From: Shewanella oncorhynchi
GTDB lineage: Bacteria; Pseudomonadota; Gammaproteobacteria; Enterobacterales; Shewanellaceae
NCBI RefSeq assembly: GCF_012584455.1
Contig: NZ_JABAEB010000004.1
Span: forward strand, 184,045 to 248,044
DNA: 64,000 nucleotides
Direction: 5' to 3'
Below, piece by piece: positions 18,385-26,630 of the stretch (within the stretch, counting starts at the first letter, position 1; every line of letters starts with the position of its first letter). Under the pieces are notes generated by a model. The model saw only the letters and a program-made list of their open reading frames with translations. It made no database searches and was not told the origin of the DNA. The position numbers and the translations under genes are program-made.

Positions 18385-19323
18385 TCAATCGATTTTAATG
18401 TGATGTTCTAGCGCACTTAACTTAGACCAAGACAAAACCTTATCCTCTCCACAGGAGTGCAAAGTCACGGGGAAGGATTGGTGTAACTGTGGCCACTGCT
18501 GCGCGAGGTTATCTGGCGTAAAAAGACCTTCATTAAAATACATAGGCTGAAACTCGACAAACATGCCGTGGCTAACACTGCCCGCTCCGACGAGTAGATG
18601 TTGACCATTTGGCGCCTGTTCACTCACCAAGAAAGCCGTAGTAGCCGTTAATGATTCAAAGGAAAATAGCGGCTGAATCGCACTCGCTAAATGTTTGGCC
18701 GTCATCGCGGTTACGGCCTGAGGGCATAAGCTATTGACTCGAATATTATGAATTTCACCTTCTAATGATAAGCTATTCACCATGCCGACCAGCGCCATCT
18801 TGCTCGCACTAAAACCAACTTGGTGCAAGTCACCGAACAAGGCCGAAACTCCCGTTGTCATCATTATCCGGCCAAAATTCTGTTGTTGCATATAAGGCCA
18901 AACAGCTTGAGTGAGATAAAAGCTGCCATTGAGATCGACATCCAATTGCCGTTGCCACTGCTCAAGTTTAATGTGCTCAAAGGGACAAGCACCATAAACG
19001 CCCGCGTTATTAATCAAGATATCAATGCGATGCCAGCGTAGGATCACCTCTTCAATCATGCTATTCACTTCATTTCGCTGACTCACATCAAGCACAAAAT
19101 AAATGCAATCTCCACCGAGTTTAATAATGCTGCAATAGGTCTGCATTAATTCTAAGTTGGCTTGGCTCGTCTGAGCGCCGTCGGTGGAAATTGACTCATA
19201 AGACGATAACGGCTGGTCGACGAGTATCACTTTTGCCCCCCGTTCAGCCAACATGATGGCATACGCTCGACCTAACCCAGCCGCAGCCCCAGTGACTAAT
19301 GCCACCTTATTGTCAAAACGCAT
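18385..19323 (-). CDS. short-chain dehydrogenase/reductase lacking the catalytic tyrosine
   Basis: This 312-residue protein has the Rossmann cofactor motif TGAAAGLG (residues 11-18), NNAG near 105-108, the Asn of the tetrad at 132 and Ser160. The YxxxK motif reads FSASK, so the catalytic Tyr is Phe171 while Lys175 remains. The codon is TTT on the minus strand (about 18809-18811), so this is not a reading-frame artefact. The overall pattern resembles the hydroxyacyl-CoA dehydrogenase branch of SDRs. The C-terminal extension of about 60 residues after the fold is unusual. It may be a non-catalytic nucleotide-binding protein or use altered chemistry. It stands alone, between tesB and menA. Confidence 0.85.
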   Translation of the reverse strand: MRFDNKVALVTGAAAGLGRAYAIMLAERGAKVILVDQPLSSYESISTDGAQTSQANLELMQTYCSIIKLGGDCIYFVLDVSQRNEVNSMIEEVILRWHRIDILINNAGVYGACPFEHIKLEQWQRQLDVDLNGSFYLTQAVWPYMQQQNFGRIMMTTGVSALFGDLHQVGFSASKMALVGMVNSLSLEGEIHNIRVNSLCPQAVTAMTAKHLASAIQPLFSFESLTATTAFLVSEQAPNGQHLLVGAGSVSHGMFVEFQPMYFNEGLFTPDNLAQQWPQLHQSFPVTLHSCGEDKVLSWSKLSALEHHIKID

Positions 19324-19597
19324 CCAAATATGTCCTTATCGGCATTGTTGTAGCGGCAAAAAATAACGAGCATAGGGTAACAACCGCCTATGCTATCTAC
19401 TAAACAAAGTATTTAGCGTTACGCCTATGTCATGGACAGCACAAAGCCTCCATTAACATTAACTATGGAAACACAGACTTTTTTGATTTTCTTTGAACTT
19501 AACGACAAATCTCATCCTGCATCAGTGAACATATGTGCGCCAATTCAAACTCTGTTAAATGCGTTTATTAGATAGTGCTCACTTTCGTGTTAAATCT

Positions 19598-19606
19598 TGT
19601 TATGCT
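19598..19606 (+). promoter_or_regulatory. candidate extended -10 promoter of menA
   Basis: TGTTATGCT matches the extended -10 pattern TGN-TATNNT, 60 bp before the menA start. No good -35 box is present, as is usual for this class. The rest of the spacer from 19324 shows nothing else I can support. Confidence 0.4.
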
Positions 19607-19665
19607 ATGCGCTAATTGAGCCCTTGCTCGGTACCATTCCCATTTACCAATAATGACTGGACGCC

Positions 19666-20541
19666 ATGAATCCTTGGATTTTAGCAATAAGACCCCGTAC
19701 GCTACCCGCGGCCATAGGTCCCCTACTGATAGGCAACATTCTCGCCCTGCATCTTGAGAGTTACAGCTGGTTAATCGCTGCCACTTCAATGTTGTGTGCT
19801 GTCTTATTACAAATCGCCGTCAACCTCGCTAACGACTATTTTGATTTTAAAAACGGCATAGATACAGATGAGCGCTTAGGGCCCATTCGCGTGACTCAAA
19901 GTGGTTTAATTTCACCAACAAGCGTTCGCAATGCCATGATATTTTGTCTCTTAATGGCGCTTGCCGTGGGATCATATCTGATTTGGCACGGAGGCTGGCC
20001 CATCGCCATTCTCGCCGCAGCCGCTATTTTAGGTGCTCTTGGCTACAGTGGTGGCCCCTATCCCCTCGCCTCCCATGGGCTCGGTGAAGTAGCAGCATTT
20101 GTCTTTTTTGGCTTAGTTGCAGTGGTGGGCAGTTATTATCTGCAGGCAGGCGATACGACTATTAATGCTTGGTTATTAGGTTGTGCGATTGGCTTATTTA
20201 ACGCTGCGATTATGTTGGTGAATAACACTCGCGACATCCGTACCGACACCCAAGCGGGCAAGCATACTCTAGCGGTACGTATTGGCGAAGCTCAGGCAAA
20301 AGTGCTTTATCAAGCCTTAATCTATTTGCCCTTTGGCTTAGTCATCGCTGGCTTTTTATTCGGTATTTTACCCGGTTTACCAGTACTACTTGCGGGATTA
20401 TCTCTGCTTATTGCCCGCAAACTCAGTAGCGATTTTTATGCAGTTTCTGGTGAAGCCTTAAATCCGTTACTCGGCCGCACAGCTAAGTTAACCATGATTT
20501 TCAGTACCTTGTTTAGCGTGGGTTTAGTGTTTACCGCATAA
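19666..20541 (+). CDS. menA: 1,4-dihydroxy-2-naphthoate polyprenyltransferase
   Basis: This 291-residue inner-membrane UbiA-family prenyltransferase attaches the polyprenyl tail to 1,4-dihydroxy-2-naphthoate, giving demethylmenaquinone. The first Asp-rich motif is NDYFDFKNGIDTDERLGP (near residue 51) and the second is NNTRDIRTDTQAGKHTLAVR (near 186); both bind Mg-prenyl diphosphate. About eight or nine hydrophobic helices surround them. The opening WILAIRPRTLPAAIGPLLIG is typical of MenA. Menaquinone is the electron carrier feeding the anaerobic multiheme cytochrome chains of this kind of organism, one of which is encoded at 50169-52268. Confidence 0.95.
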   Translation: MNPWILAIRPRTLPAAIGPLLIGNILALHLESYSWLIAATSMLCAVLLQIAVNLANDYFDFKNGIDTDERLGPIRVTQSGLISPTSVRNAMIFCLLMALAVGSYLIWHGGWPIAILAAAAILGALGYSGGPYPLASHGLGEVAAFVFFGLVAVVGSYYLQAGDTTINAWLLGCAIGLFNAAIMLVNNTRDIRTDTQAGKHTLAVRIGEAQAKVLYQALIYLPFGLVIAGFLFGILPGLPVLLAGLSLLIARKLSSDFYAVSGEALNPLLGRTAKLTMIFSTLFSVGLVFTA

Positions 20542-20591
20542 GAGTAAATCCGCTAAGCTAGTGCTACACCACAGCTCAATGCTGAATATAA

Positions 20592-20628
20592 AAAGGTTCA
20601 TATCTTCGATAGATACGAACCTTTTTTA
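20592..20628 (+). terminator. terminator of menA
   Basis: AAAGGTTCATATCT (20592-20605) pairs with AGATACGAACCTTT (20611-20624) with one mismatch, followed by a T-run. Confidence 0.88.
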
Positions 20629-20687
20629 TTGGCCGCAGCACAACTTCAATTTGGCTTATTATCGACGAGGGAAATCCTACCCTCCAT

Positions 20688-21503
20688 TTATTGCCAGATA
20701 TAACCAGAGATCAGCGTGTTTAACAAAATACCATTAAAGTTGCGTTCGGCATGGGATGAACCATTATGGCCTGCACCAAAACACACATGTAGCGGTAATA
20801 AATGCTCTTCCCGCGGATGACTAAAACGCGCTTCAGGGGCTGATTGCCAATGAGTTAACGCTGTTTTTACCTCGGCAGAACTAACACTTGCCGTTAAAGT
20901 TTGCGTCAACCAATAATCAAATTCTGCACTGCGTCTTTGCACTGTGAGATCGCTTGAGAAAAATGCCCGCATATTGTGAAACGACATGCCAGACCCCACG
21001 ATCAACACCCCTTGGTCCCGCAGCGGCGCTAAAGCCTCCCCAATCGCTATATGGGTTTTAGGATCGAGGCTGTGGACTAACGACATCTGCACCACGGGAA
21101 TATTCGCCTCAGGATACATCAACTTAAGTGGTACAAAGGTACCGTGATCGAATGCGCGTTCGCTATCTAAGCGGGCGGCGATGCCCTTATCCGCGAGCAT
21201 ATTCGCAATCTGTGCGGCTAATTCTGGCTCACCGGGTGCAGGATATGTCAGCTGATAAGCCTTAGGTGGAAATCCATAGTAATCATACAAAATACTTGGC
21301 TTTGGGCTACTCGACAAAGTCACCACAGATTCTTCCCAATGGGCAGTGATCAACACAATCGCCTTCGGAGTTGGCATTGGCGCTGTTACTGAAGTTAAAA
21401 ATGCACGCAACTCCCTATGATTAACATCATTGAGCAAAGGCATAGGGCCACCACCATGGGGCACAAATAGCACAGGCATACGACTCGCGTTAACTTGCAT
21501 CAT
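20688..21503 (-). CDS. DODA-type extradiol ring-cleavage dioxygenase
   Basis: This 271-residue LigB-superfamily enzyme resembles YgiD/4,5-DOPA dioxygenase. The metal-ligand motifs are VPHGGGPMP near residue 15, LITAHWEE near 53, and SGMSFHNM near 167. A further conserved block, REEHLLPLHVCFGAGH, lies near residue 226. Members bind Fe(II) or Zn(II) and open catechol-like rings; the natural substrate of bacterial DODA proteins is mostly unknown. The gene follows a DoxX-like membrane protein on the same strand with a gap of about 97 bp, and a LysR gene is divergent. The three probably form a regulated unit. Confidence 0.9.
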   Translation of the reverse strand: MMQVNASRMPVLFVPHGGGPMPLLNDVNHRELRAFLTSVTAPMPTPKAIVLITAHWEESVVTLSSSPKPSILYDYYGFPPKAYQLTYPAPGEPELAAQIANMLADKGIAARLDSERAFDHGTFVPLKLMYPEANIPVVQMSLVHSLDPKTHIAIGEALAPLRDQGVLIVGSGMSFHNMRAFFSSDLTVQRRSAEFDYWLTQTLTASVSSAEVKTALTHWQSAPEARFSHPREEHLLPLHVCFGAGHNGSSHAERNFNGILLNTLISGYIWQ

Positions 21504-21600
21504 AATCCTCTCGTGTTGATTAACTTATATCTGTACTACTGGCTTTAAACTCAGCATTTCTCACTTAACTCACTGTTCTACATAACACTTCAATGCACGC

Positions 21601-22083
21601 TTAAAATGCGGAACGACTCTGCACCAACTGCCGCTGAAATCGCACTAAACGCTCAATAATTTCATCCAGTTTAATAATCAGAAAGAGTCCTGCCGATAAG
21701 CTCAATGCCGGCAGTGCATTAATCGGCGCTTCATAGTTAAAGTGGAAATAAATCGCCCCCAGCATAATCGCCAGTAAACCGCTCGCCGATAGCACTCGGT
21801 AGTCACGTAGACACAACCCAAGGGCGCCAATCACTTCCATCAAACCAATAAAATAACCAAAACCAGTGGGAAGATTCATTAATGTGAACGGAACATGGAA
21901 CATAGACACGCCAAATAACTTGGCAAATCCCGAGATGAAAAACACTATGCTCATCGCCAATGTGACGGTTGCAGCGGCGCGATTGAGTGTATTGGCACAA
22001 AGGAATAACTTCTGTGTATCAACCTCTGCAACTAAGCCATTGATACTTGAACCCTTAGTATCACATAAGTTTGAAAATCGCAT
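21601..22083 (-). CDS. DoxX-like membrane protein
   Basis: This protein of about 160 residues has four hydrophobic segments from about residue 30 onward (VTLAMSIVFFISGFAKLFGV, then GFGYFIGLMEVIGALGL and others). The pattern FxxSGFxKL...GxxEVxGALGL is characteristic of DoxX/DoxD-like inner-membrane proteins. I start it at ATG 22083 because GGGGTG lies 6 nt upstream; a GTG at 22092 is also possible. It lies upstream of the DODA dioxygenase on the same strand and divergent from a LysR gene. DoxX-type genes often accompany dioxygenases or oxidative-stress genes, but the biochemical role is unsettled. Confidence 0.78.
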   Translation of the reverse strand: MRFSNLCDTKGSSINGLVAEVDTQKLFLCANTLNRAAATVTLAMSIVFFISGFAKLFGVSMFHVPFTLMNLPTGFGYFIGLMEVIGALGLCLRDYRVLSASGLLAIMLGAIYFHFNYEAPINALPALSLSAGLFLIIKLDEIIERLVRFQRQLVQSRSAF

Positions 22084-22246
22084 CGCACACACCCCATTAA
22101 ACGTGATATTTGCCGTCAGTCTTGGGCATAAATGCGCAGACGACGAGTGAGAATGGAATCGATTATGAGCCGATAAAAGATAAATAAATATGGAATAAAA
22201 TCTAATATCTCATAAACTAATAATTTATAACTTGCGAGCAATCCTT

Positions 22247-23146
22247 GTGACCTTAGACCAACTGCTGATGTTTAAAACCGTAGCTGAGGCGGGCTCACTC
22301 AAAGCTGCCAGTGACAAGCTACATAAAACCCAACCCGCCATTAGCCAAAGTATCAAACAGTTAGAATCCCAACTCGATCTTATCCTGTTTAATCGCGAAG
22401 GTTATCGACTCGCCATCACTGAGCAAGGTCGAAAACTGCTGCAACATACCCTGCGGGTACTGAATGAAGCGCAAGAAATGAAGCAAGTAGCGAAGCATTT
22501 AGCCAAAGGTAACGAAGCAAGCATCACCTTAGCTTTTGAAGCCTCCTTTAATCTCGCTCGAATTTTGCCGATTTTAGAGCTGACTCAAAATGAGTTTCCC
22601 TATACCCAAATTATTCTCAAACAAGAGTTTTTAACTGGTGCGCTCGAAGCGCTGAATCAAGATAAAGCCGAAATCATCATCTCCGCAGGCGGAATAGAAC
22701 CCATACGTTCGAGCCATTTAGAATTAGCCTATTTATTTTCCGGTAGCCTTCTTGATGTTGCCGCGCCGCGCATGCTTGAGCGTCATCCGACACTGACCTA
22801 CGCACGAGAGCTCGTTAATGAATACCAAATCGTGATCCAAGATACGGGCTCAGGCACTGCGAATATTGAGTTTGGGGTACAGGCGGGGCAACGACGTTGG
22901 TATGTTAATGATTTTTATACCAAGAAAATGCTTATTCAAAGTGGTATGGGCTGGGGCAAGCTGCCGCACTATATGATTGAAGATTCACTCAAACAAGGCG
23001 CATTGATTGCATTGGATCTACGCGAAAGGCAAAACAATATTCAACTCGATTACTATGTGATGCGAAAACCCCACTCACCTTTAGGCCCCGTCGCCCAAGC
23101 ACTCTGGCAAAAGCTGATCGCCTTTGCTACTGATGAACTTGCATAA
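22247..23146 (+). CDS. LysR-family transcriptional regulator
   Basis: This 299-residue regulator has an N-terminal HTH (TLDQLLMFKTVAEAGSLKAA, then SDKLHKTQPAISQSIKQLE) and a C-terminal substrate-binding-like domain. I start it at GTG 22247 because the HTH normally begins 3-5 residues from the N-terminus and GCGAG lies 8 nt before. A TTG at 22232 would add five residues. It is divergent from the DoxX-DODA pair and probably controls it, through an AT-rich spacer of about 160 bp in which I could not pick a clear operator. A bidirectional terminator follows. Confidence 0.88.
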   Translation: MTLDQLLMFKTVAEAGSLKAASDKLHKTQPAISQSIKQLESQLDLILFNREGYRLAITEQGRKLLQHTLRVLNEAQEMKQVAKHLAKGNEASITLAFEASFNLARILPILELTQNEFPYTQIILKQEFLTGALEALNQDKAEIIISAGGIEPIRSSHLELAYLFSGSLLDVAAPRMLERHPTLTYARELVNEYQIVIQDTGSGTANIEFGVQAGQRRWYVNDFYTKKMLIQSGMGWGKLPHYMIEDSLKQGALIALDLRERQNNIQLDYYVMRKPHSPLGPVAQALWQKLIAFATDELA

Positions 23147-23156
23147 TTAAAAAGTA

Positions 23157-23178
23157 AAAAGGGCCAACAGGCCCTTTT
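23157..23178. terminator. bidirectional terminator
   Basis: AAAAGGGCC, loop AACA, GGCCCTTTT. It serves the LysR gene on the plus strand and the protease/prodomain operon on the minus strand. Confidence 0.85.
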
Positions 23179-23192
23179 AAATCAAACAAAAA

Positions 23193-23660
23193 CTACTGTA
23201 TTTCTTGTTTGGCAATGGCACGATCTAACTTAGCTCGTTCAACTTCGGGTGACGCCTTAATCGCGTTCACTAAGCTGATGAGATCTGTGCCTTCTTCAGC
23301 GGCTAACAAGAGTAAATTACTCTTGTTCTGCCAATCCACTTTCAGGCCATGAGCTTTTGCAAAATCCGCAGCAGAAACACCAGGTTTGAGCTTAACAACC
23401 AATTTTCCTGTCATTTCTGCAAATGGCTTACCAGACTGAGTCACCACTTTTTGCCCTTTCGTCAACTGTTTTGCTTCTTTCACCACGCCAGCGTCAGTTT
23501 TGACAAAATATTGGCTGTCTAAGTTCAAGAATTGCGCTCGGCTCATAGTAACCTCTTTTACTTCTTCCTGAGGTTTATCCAAATCGATTTTGTCATGTGC
23601 CATAGCTTGTGCAGATAACATAAGAGCAACTGCAACTAATGATAGATTCAATGCTTTCAT
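23193..23660 (-). CDS. secreted stand-alone subtilase prodomain / chaperone-like protein
   Basis: This 155-residue protein has signal peptide 1-21 (ending AMA). After a charged linker, residues of about 85-150 read TGKLVVKLKPGVSAADFAKA... through LLLLAAEEGTDLISLVNAI and SPEVERAKLDR. This is the pattern of the fervidolysin-like inhibitor/foldase prodomain usually fused to the N-terminus of S8 proteases. The gene starts 10 bp after the stop of a subtilase that has no such prodomain. The natural reading is a trans-acting foldase and inhibitor, comparable to ORF2 downstream of the Aeromonas sobria ASP protease. The assignment is by pattern, not alignment. Confidence 0.75.
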   Translation of the reverse strand: MKALNLSLVAVALMLSAQAMAHDKIDLDKPQEEVKEVTMSRAQFLNLDSQYFVKTDAGVVKEAKQLTKGQKVVTQSGKPFAEMTGKLVVKLKPGVSAADFAKAHGLKVDWQNKSNLLLLAAEEGTDLISLVNAIKASPEVERAKLDRAIAKQEIQ

Positions 23661-23670
23661 TTAATACTCC

Positions 23671-25797
23671 TTAAGATGCAGACTTGGCAGCGTGGCCATG
23701 GAAACGAATTGACCAACCTTTCAATTTACCATCAGCTTCGTTAGCAATAGAAATAGGAGTACGGCCTTTATCAAATTGAATAAACGAGTAGTCCCCGCTA
23801 TTTACATCGATAAGCTTGATGGTCCATTCACCCTTTGATGATTCACCATAGAAAGCATTAGACAGCATAGGCGTCGCATCGAAACCTGTTACTAAATCTT
23901 CTGGGTTGGTTTTATCCATGACACCTTGATATACCAAACCATTATAAGGCGTCATTAACACACTTTTAGTTCCTGCTGGAGATATTAGCTCAACAGCCAG
24001 ATCCGGTAGGCGTAAGTGATCTGCCGTTAACTCGATTTGTACAGCTTCAATCACTAAATCATCCGCCACCACTTGAGTATCACTGACACCATTGACGTCC
24101 GCATCAGGAATCGTTTTTGCCAATTCTTGACTTGCTTGCCATTCAGTTACCACGTATTCACCTAAATCCTCAGCATAGGATTTAGCCAGTTTTACCGCTT
24201 CGCTGACGTTAACACGGCCAAAACCATAAAAATTATGGAATGAATAACCCGCAGCATTTTGTTGCCATCCCGGAATAGCAGCATATTCTGGAGCACCTTC
24301 ACCCTGACCAATAGTAACGGTTTTAGCCGCAATATCAGCTTTCACTTTGGTTGAAGTTTTGGCTAGAACATGACGTATATCGCGCCAAGTCAAATCTGGA
24401 TTTGCACTCATTATCACAGCGACTGCACCTGAAGTATTTGGTGCCGCGGATGAGGTACCGTTCATCGTTGAAGTGTAATCACAATTTGAGTTTAAAGGAT
24501 GTAACCCACCGTGGAACGGCGTGCTTGGACGATCTTCTGCAATCGCTGAACCACTCTTACACCCCATAAAATCCGTTGTTACAATCGCAGGATCATCACC
24601 CCCATCTTCACCACCGGGGGCTGTTACAAAAATATTCGAGCCTACAGATGAATAGCTAGAGAGTTCACCATTAGCATTAATCGCGCTAACGACTAAGTTA
24701 TAAATGTTAGCATTGTCAGAGGACATGTTGGAATTATGGAAAGGTAAACCATGGTTAGCGGGATTTTCCGCCGTTGCCGTGAAGTAATCTCCCGGTATCC
24801 AAAAAGTATTCCAACGGTAGTATTTATAACCATTACCTGCCGATTTAACGAAGATACTGCCTTTACCATCGAAGCTTTGAGTTGCAATATCTTGATAAAC
24901 TTCGGTTTCATCTTCATTAAATTTATCGGGAAATGGCACACTGTAACCATAGCTTTGGTTAAAGACACGCGCACTGTCGCTGTAGGCACTGGCACCATGT
25001 GATTTTGTAAAGTTTTCAAATGTTTGAACATTTTTAACTTTGCCTGTTGGGTCAGAATCTAAGAAGTTGAAACCAATCAATTTTGCCTTAGGCGCCACAC
25101 CGCGACCACCGATACCATTCCAACCTTCGGCTGCAATAATCCCACCTACTGCAGTACCATGAGCAGCATCAGCAGAACCGGAGAAAGGTGTAGGGTCAAC
25201 AGTACCAGTAATTAAATTGTATGAGCCACCATTCACACTGTTGTTCATCAGATCTGGATGAGCAATTTCTAAGCCGCTATCCACCACTGCGACGATCACG
25301 CCTTGTCCCATAAATTGGTCTGAAATAGCACCACTCACATTCATATCTTCACCAGCGACACCACGGTTTAGCGCAAAAGCATTCTGTCCTGTATTTTTTA
25401 AATGCCACTGGTAAGCATATAAGGGATCGCCATTTCTGATATGGATCGTTAAGCTGGCCTCTGCTTGATACTGACCGTCAGATACTTTAAATCTGACAAC
25501 TTCAGTACCTTCACTCGCATCGGAAGAATAAGTGAATTCACCAGTATTCTTATTAACTAGAGTAAAAGTACCTAGTTTTAAATCAGTAGGATCAACTAAA
25601 GAGTAAGTCAAACCACCTTCGACATCTGTCGCATCTAATTTGCCGGTGAATAATAGAGACTGCGACACATCAATGGTCATATCGACAGTTGTTGGTGCTG
25701 TGTTGACCTTAGCAACTGGCTCAGGAGCCTTTTTGTCACTTCCACAAGCCGTCAATAAGGCGGCCGTGATGCTTAATGCAACAATGGACATACGCAT
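23671..25797 (-). CDS. kexin-like subtilase lipoprotein with P domain, no prodomain
   Basis: This 708-residue exported protease has lipobox LLTAC with Cys18 lipidated. A cadherin/Ig-like beta domain covers about 35-122. The S8 catalytic domain has Asp173 (VVDSGLEIAHPDL), His213 (AAHGTAVGG), Asn322 (SAGNGY) and Ser449 (MNGTSSAAP). A proprotein-convertase P domain covers about 570-705, ending in LKGWSIRFHGHA. The entry sequence YAYQWHLKNTGQNA leads straight into the catalytic domain, so the usual I9-like inhibitor prodomain is absent. It is probably supplied by the next gene, 10 bp downstream. It should act in the periplasm or at the outer membrane. The upstream 830 bp are AT-rich with a direct repeat. 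Confidence 0.92.
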   Translation of the reverse strand: MRMSIVALSITAALLTACGSDKKAPEPVAKVNTAPTTVDMTIDVSQSLLFTGKLDATDVEGGLTYSLVDPTDLKLGTFTLVNKNTGEFTYSSDASEGTEVVRFKVSDGQYQAEASLTIHIRNGDPLYAYQWHLKNTGQNAFALNRGVAGEDMNVSGAISDQFMGQGVIVAVVDSGLEIAHPDLMNNSVNGGSYNLITGTVDPTPFSGSADAAHGTAVGGIIAAEGWNGIGGRGVAPKAKLIGFNFLDSDPTGKVKNVQTFENFTKSHGASAYSDSARVFNQSYGYSVPFPDKFNEDETEVYQDIATQSFDGKGSIFVKSAGNGYKYYRWNTFWIPGDYFTATAENPANHGLPFHNSNMSSDNANIYNLVVSAINANGELSSYSSVGSNIFVTAPGGEDGGDDPAIVTTDFMGCKSGSAIAEDRPSTPFHGGLHPLNSNCDYTSTMNGTSSAAPNTSGAVAVIMSANPDLTWRDIRHVLAKTSTKVKADIAAKTVTIGQGEGAPEYAAIPGWQQNAAGYSFHNFYGFGRVNVSEAVKLAKSYAEDLGEYVVTEWQASQELAKTIPDADVNGVSDTQVVADDLVIEAVQIELTADHLRLPDLAVELISPAGTKSVLMTPYNGLVYQGVMDKTNPEDLVTGFDATPMLSNAFYGESSKGEWTIKLIDVNSGDYSFIQFDKGRTPISIANEADGKLKGWSIRFHGHAAKSAS

Positions 25798-26570
25798 GGA
25801 TAGACATTCCTTCTTGTCATTACATTTTATTATTTAATATTGGATAACTAGGATTTATTCGTTATTTATCCGCATTAAATACTGTTATTTTAATTTTTAT
25901 TGAACACCAAAAACCAACATTAGCATTTAATGGTGATACATCTTTTAACATATGAATAATGAGAATGAAAACGACAATAAACAGAACGGTAGATTGAATA
26001 TATATCTCCTAGCTATAAACCCAATAAAAATAGACATACTAAATTTAGTTTAACCTTTAAATCACAAGAAAATTAACCAATAAAATCATTAGACTAAATG
26101 TAATTTCAAGGAGTTACAATTAATAATGCATCTGTTTGATTATATTTTAAAATTTAAAATATATTGTTACACTTTCATAAAAAATAAACATAACAACATG
26201 ACGTACCAATTTAACCTCAAACAAATGGTTACACTTTAACAAGAGATAGAAATAACAACATGACGTACCGATTTAAATCTAATAAAATTCTGAATATCTT
26301 ATAAATACATAACGAATTTAAATATTGAGTAGCAATTCAAACTATAAAAAAACATTAAAGCGCATTGAAATTAAATATTAAAAATGAACCGCTGAAAAAC
26401 CATATATGCAGAAAATTAAAACCACAGACATGATCTTACTAACTATTAAATCTAATTAAGAATTTAACTCTAGGGATAAGGTCCGTCGCGAAAAAATAAT
26501 AAAAAAGTCATAACTATTATCTTTGGAGATAATGAGTTAATTTTCAGTTCAAATCGATGTAGATCGGGCA
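25798..26570. other. AT-rich control region upstream of the protease-prodomain operon
   Basis: About 770 bp of very AT-rich DNA with no supportable gene. It contains the 62-bp-period direct repeat described separately. A weak dyad ATTATC-TTTG-GAGATAAT lies near 26516-26533. It resembles the AT-rich spacer upstream of the other protease (16140-16796), suggesting that both protease genes sit in H-NS-type silenced DNA. That last point is inference. Confidence 0.45.
26166..26275. repeat. direct repeat, two copies of about 48 bp with 62-bp period
   Basis: Copy 1 (26166-26213) and copy 2 (26228-26275) both begin GTTACACTTT and both contain TAACAACATGACGTACC followed by ATTTAA. The two shared blocks keep the same 62-bp offset, so this is one duplicated unit with a degenerate middle. 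It lies 370-480 bp upstream of the protease start. Confidence 0.8.
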
Positions 26571-26571
26571 T

Positions 26572-26601
26572 AAAAAAACCCTCAATTATGAGGGCTTTTT
26601 T
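26572..26601 (-). terminator. terminator of gnd
   Basis: CCCTCA (26579-26584), loop ATTA-type, TGAGGG (26589-26594), flanked by an A-run on the left and a T-run on the right. It can act in both directions. Confidence 0.85.
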
Positions 26602-26630
26602 ATAATATTACGTACGAATTTTCACATTCA

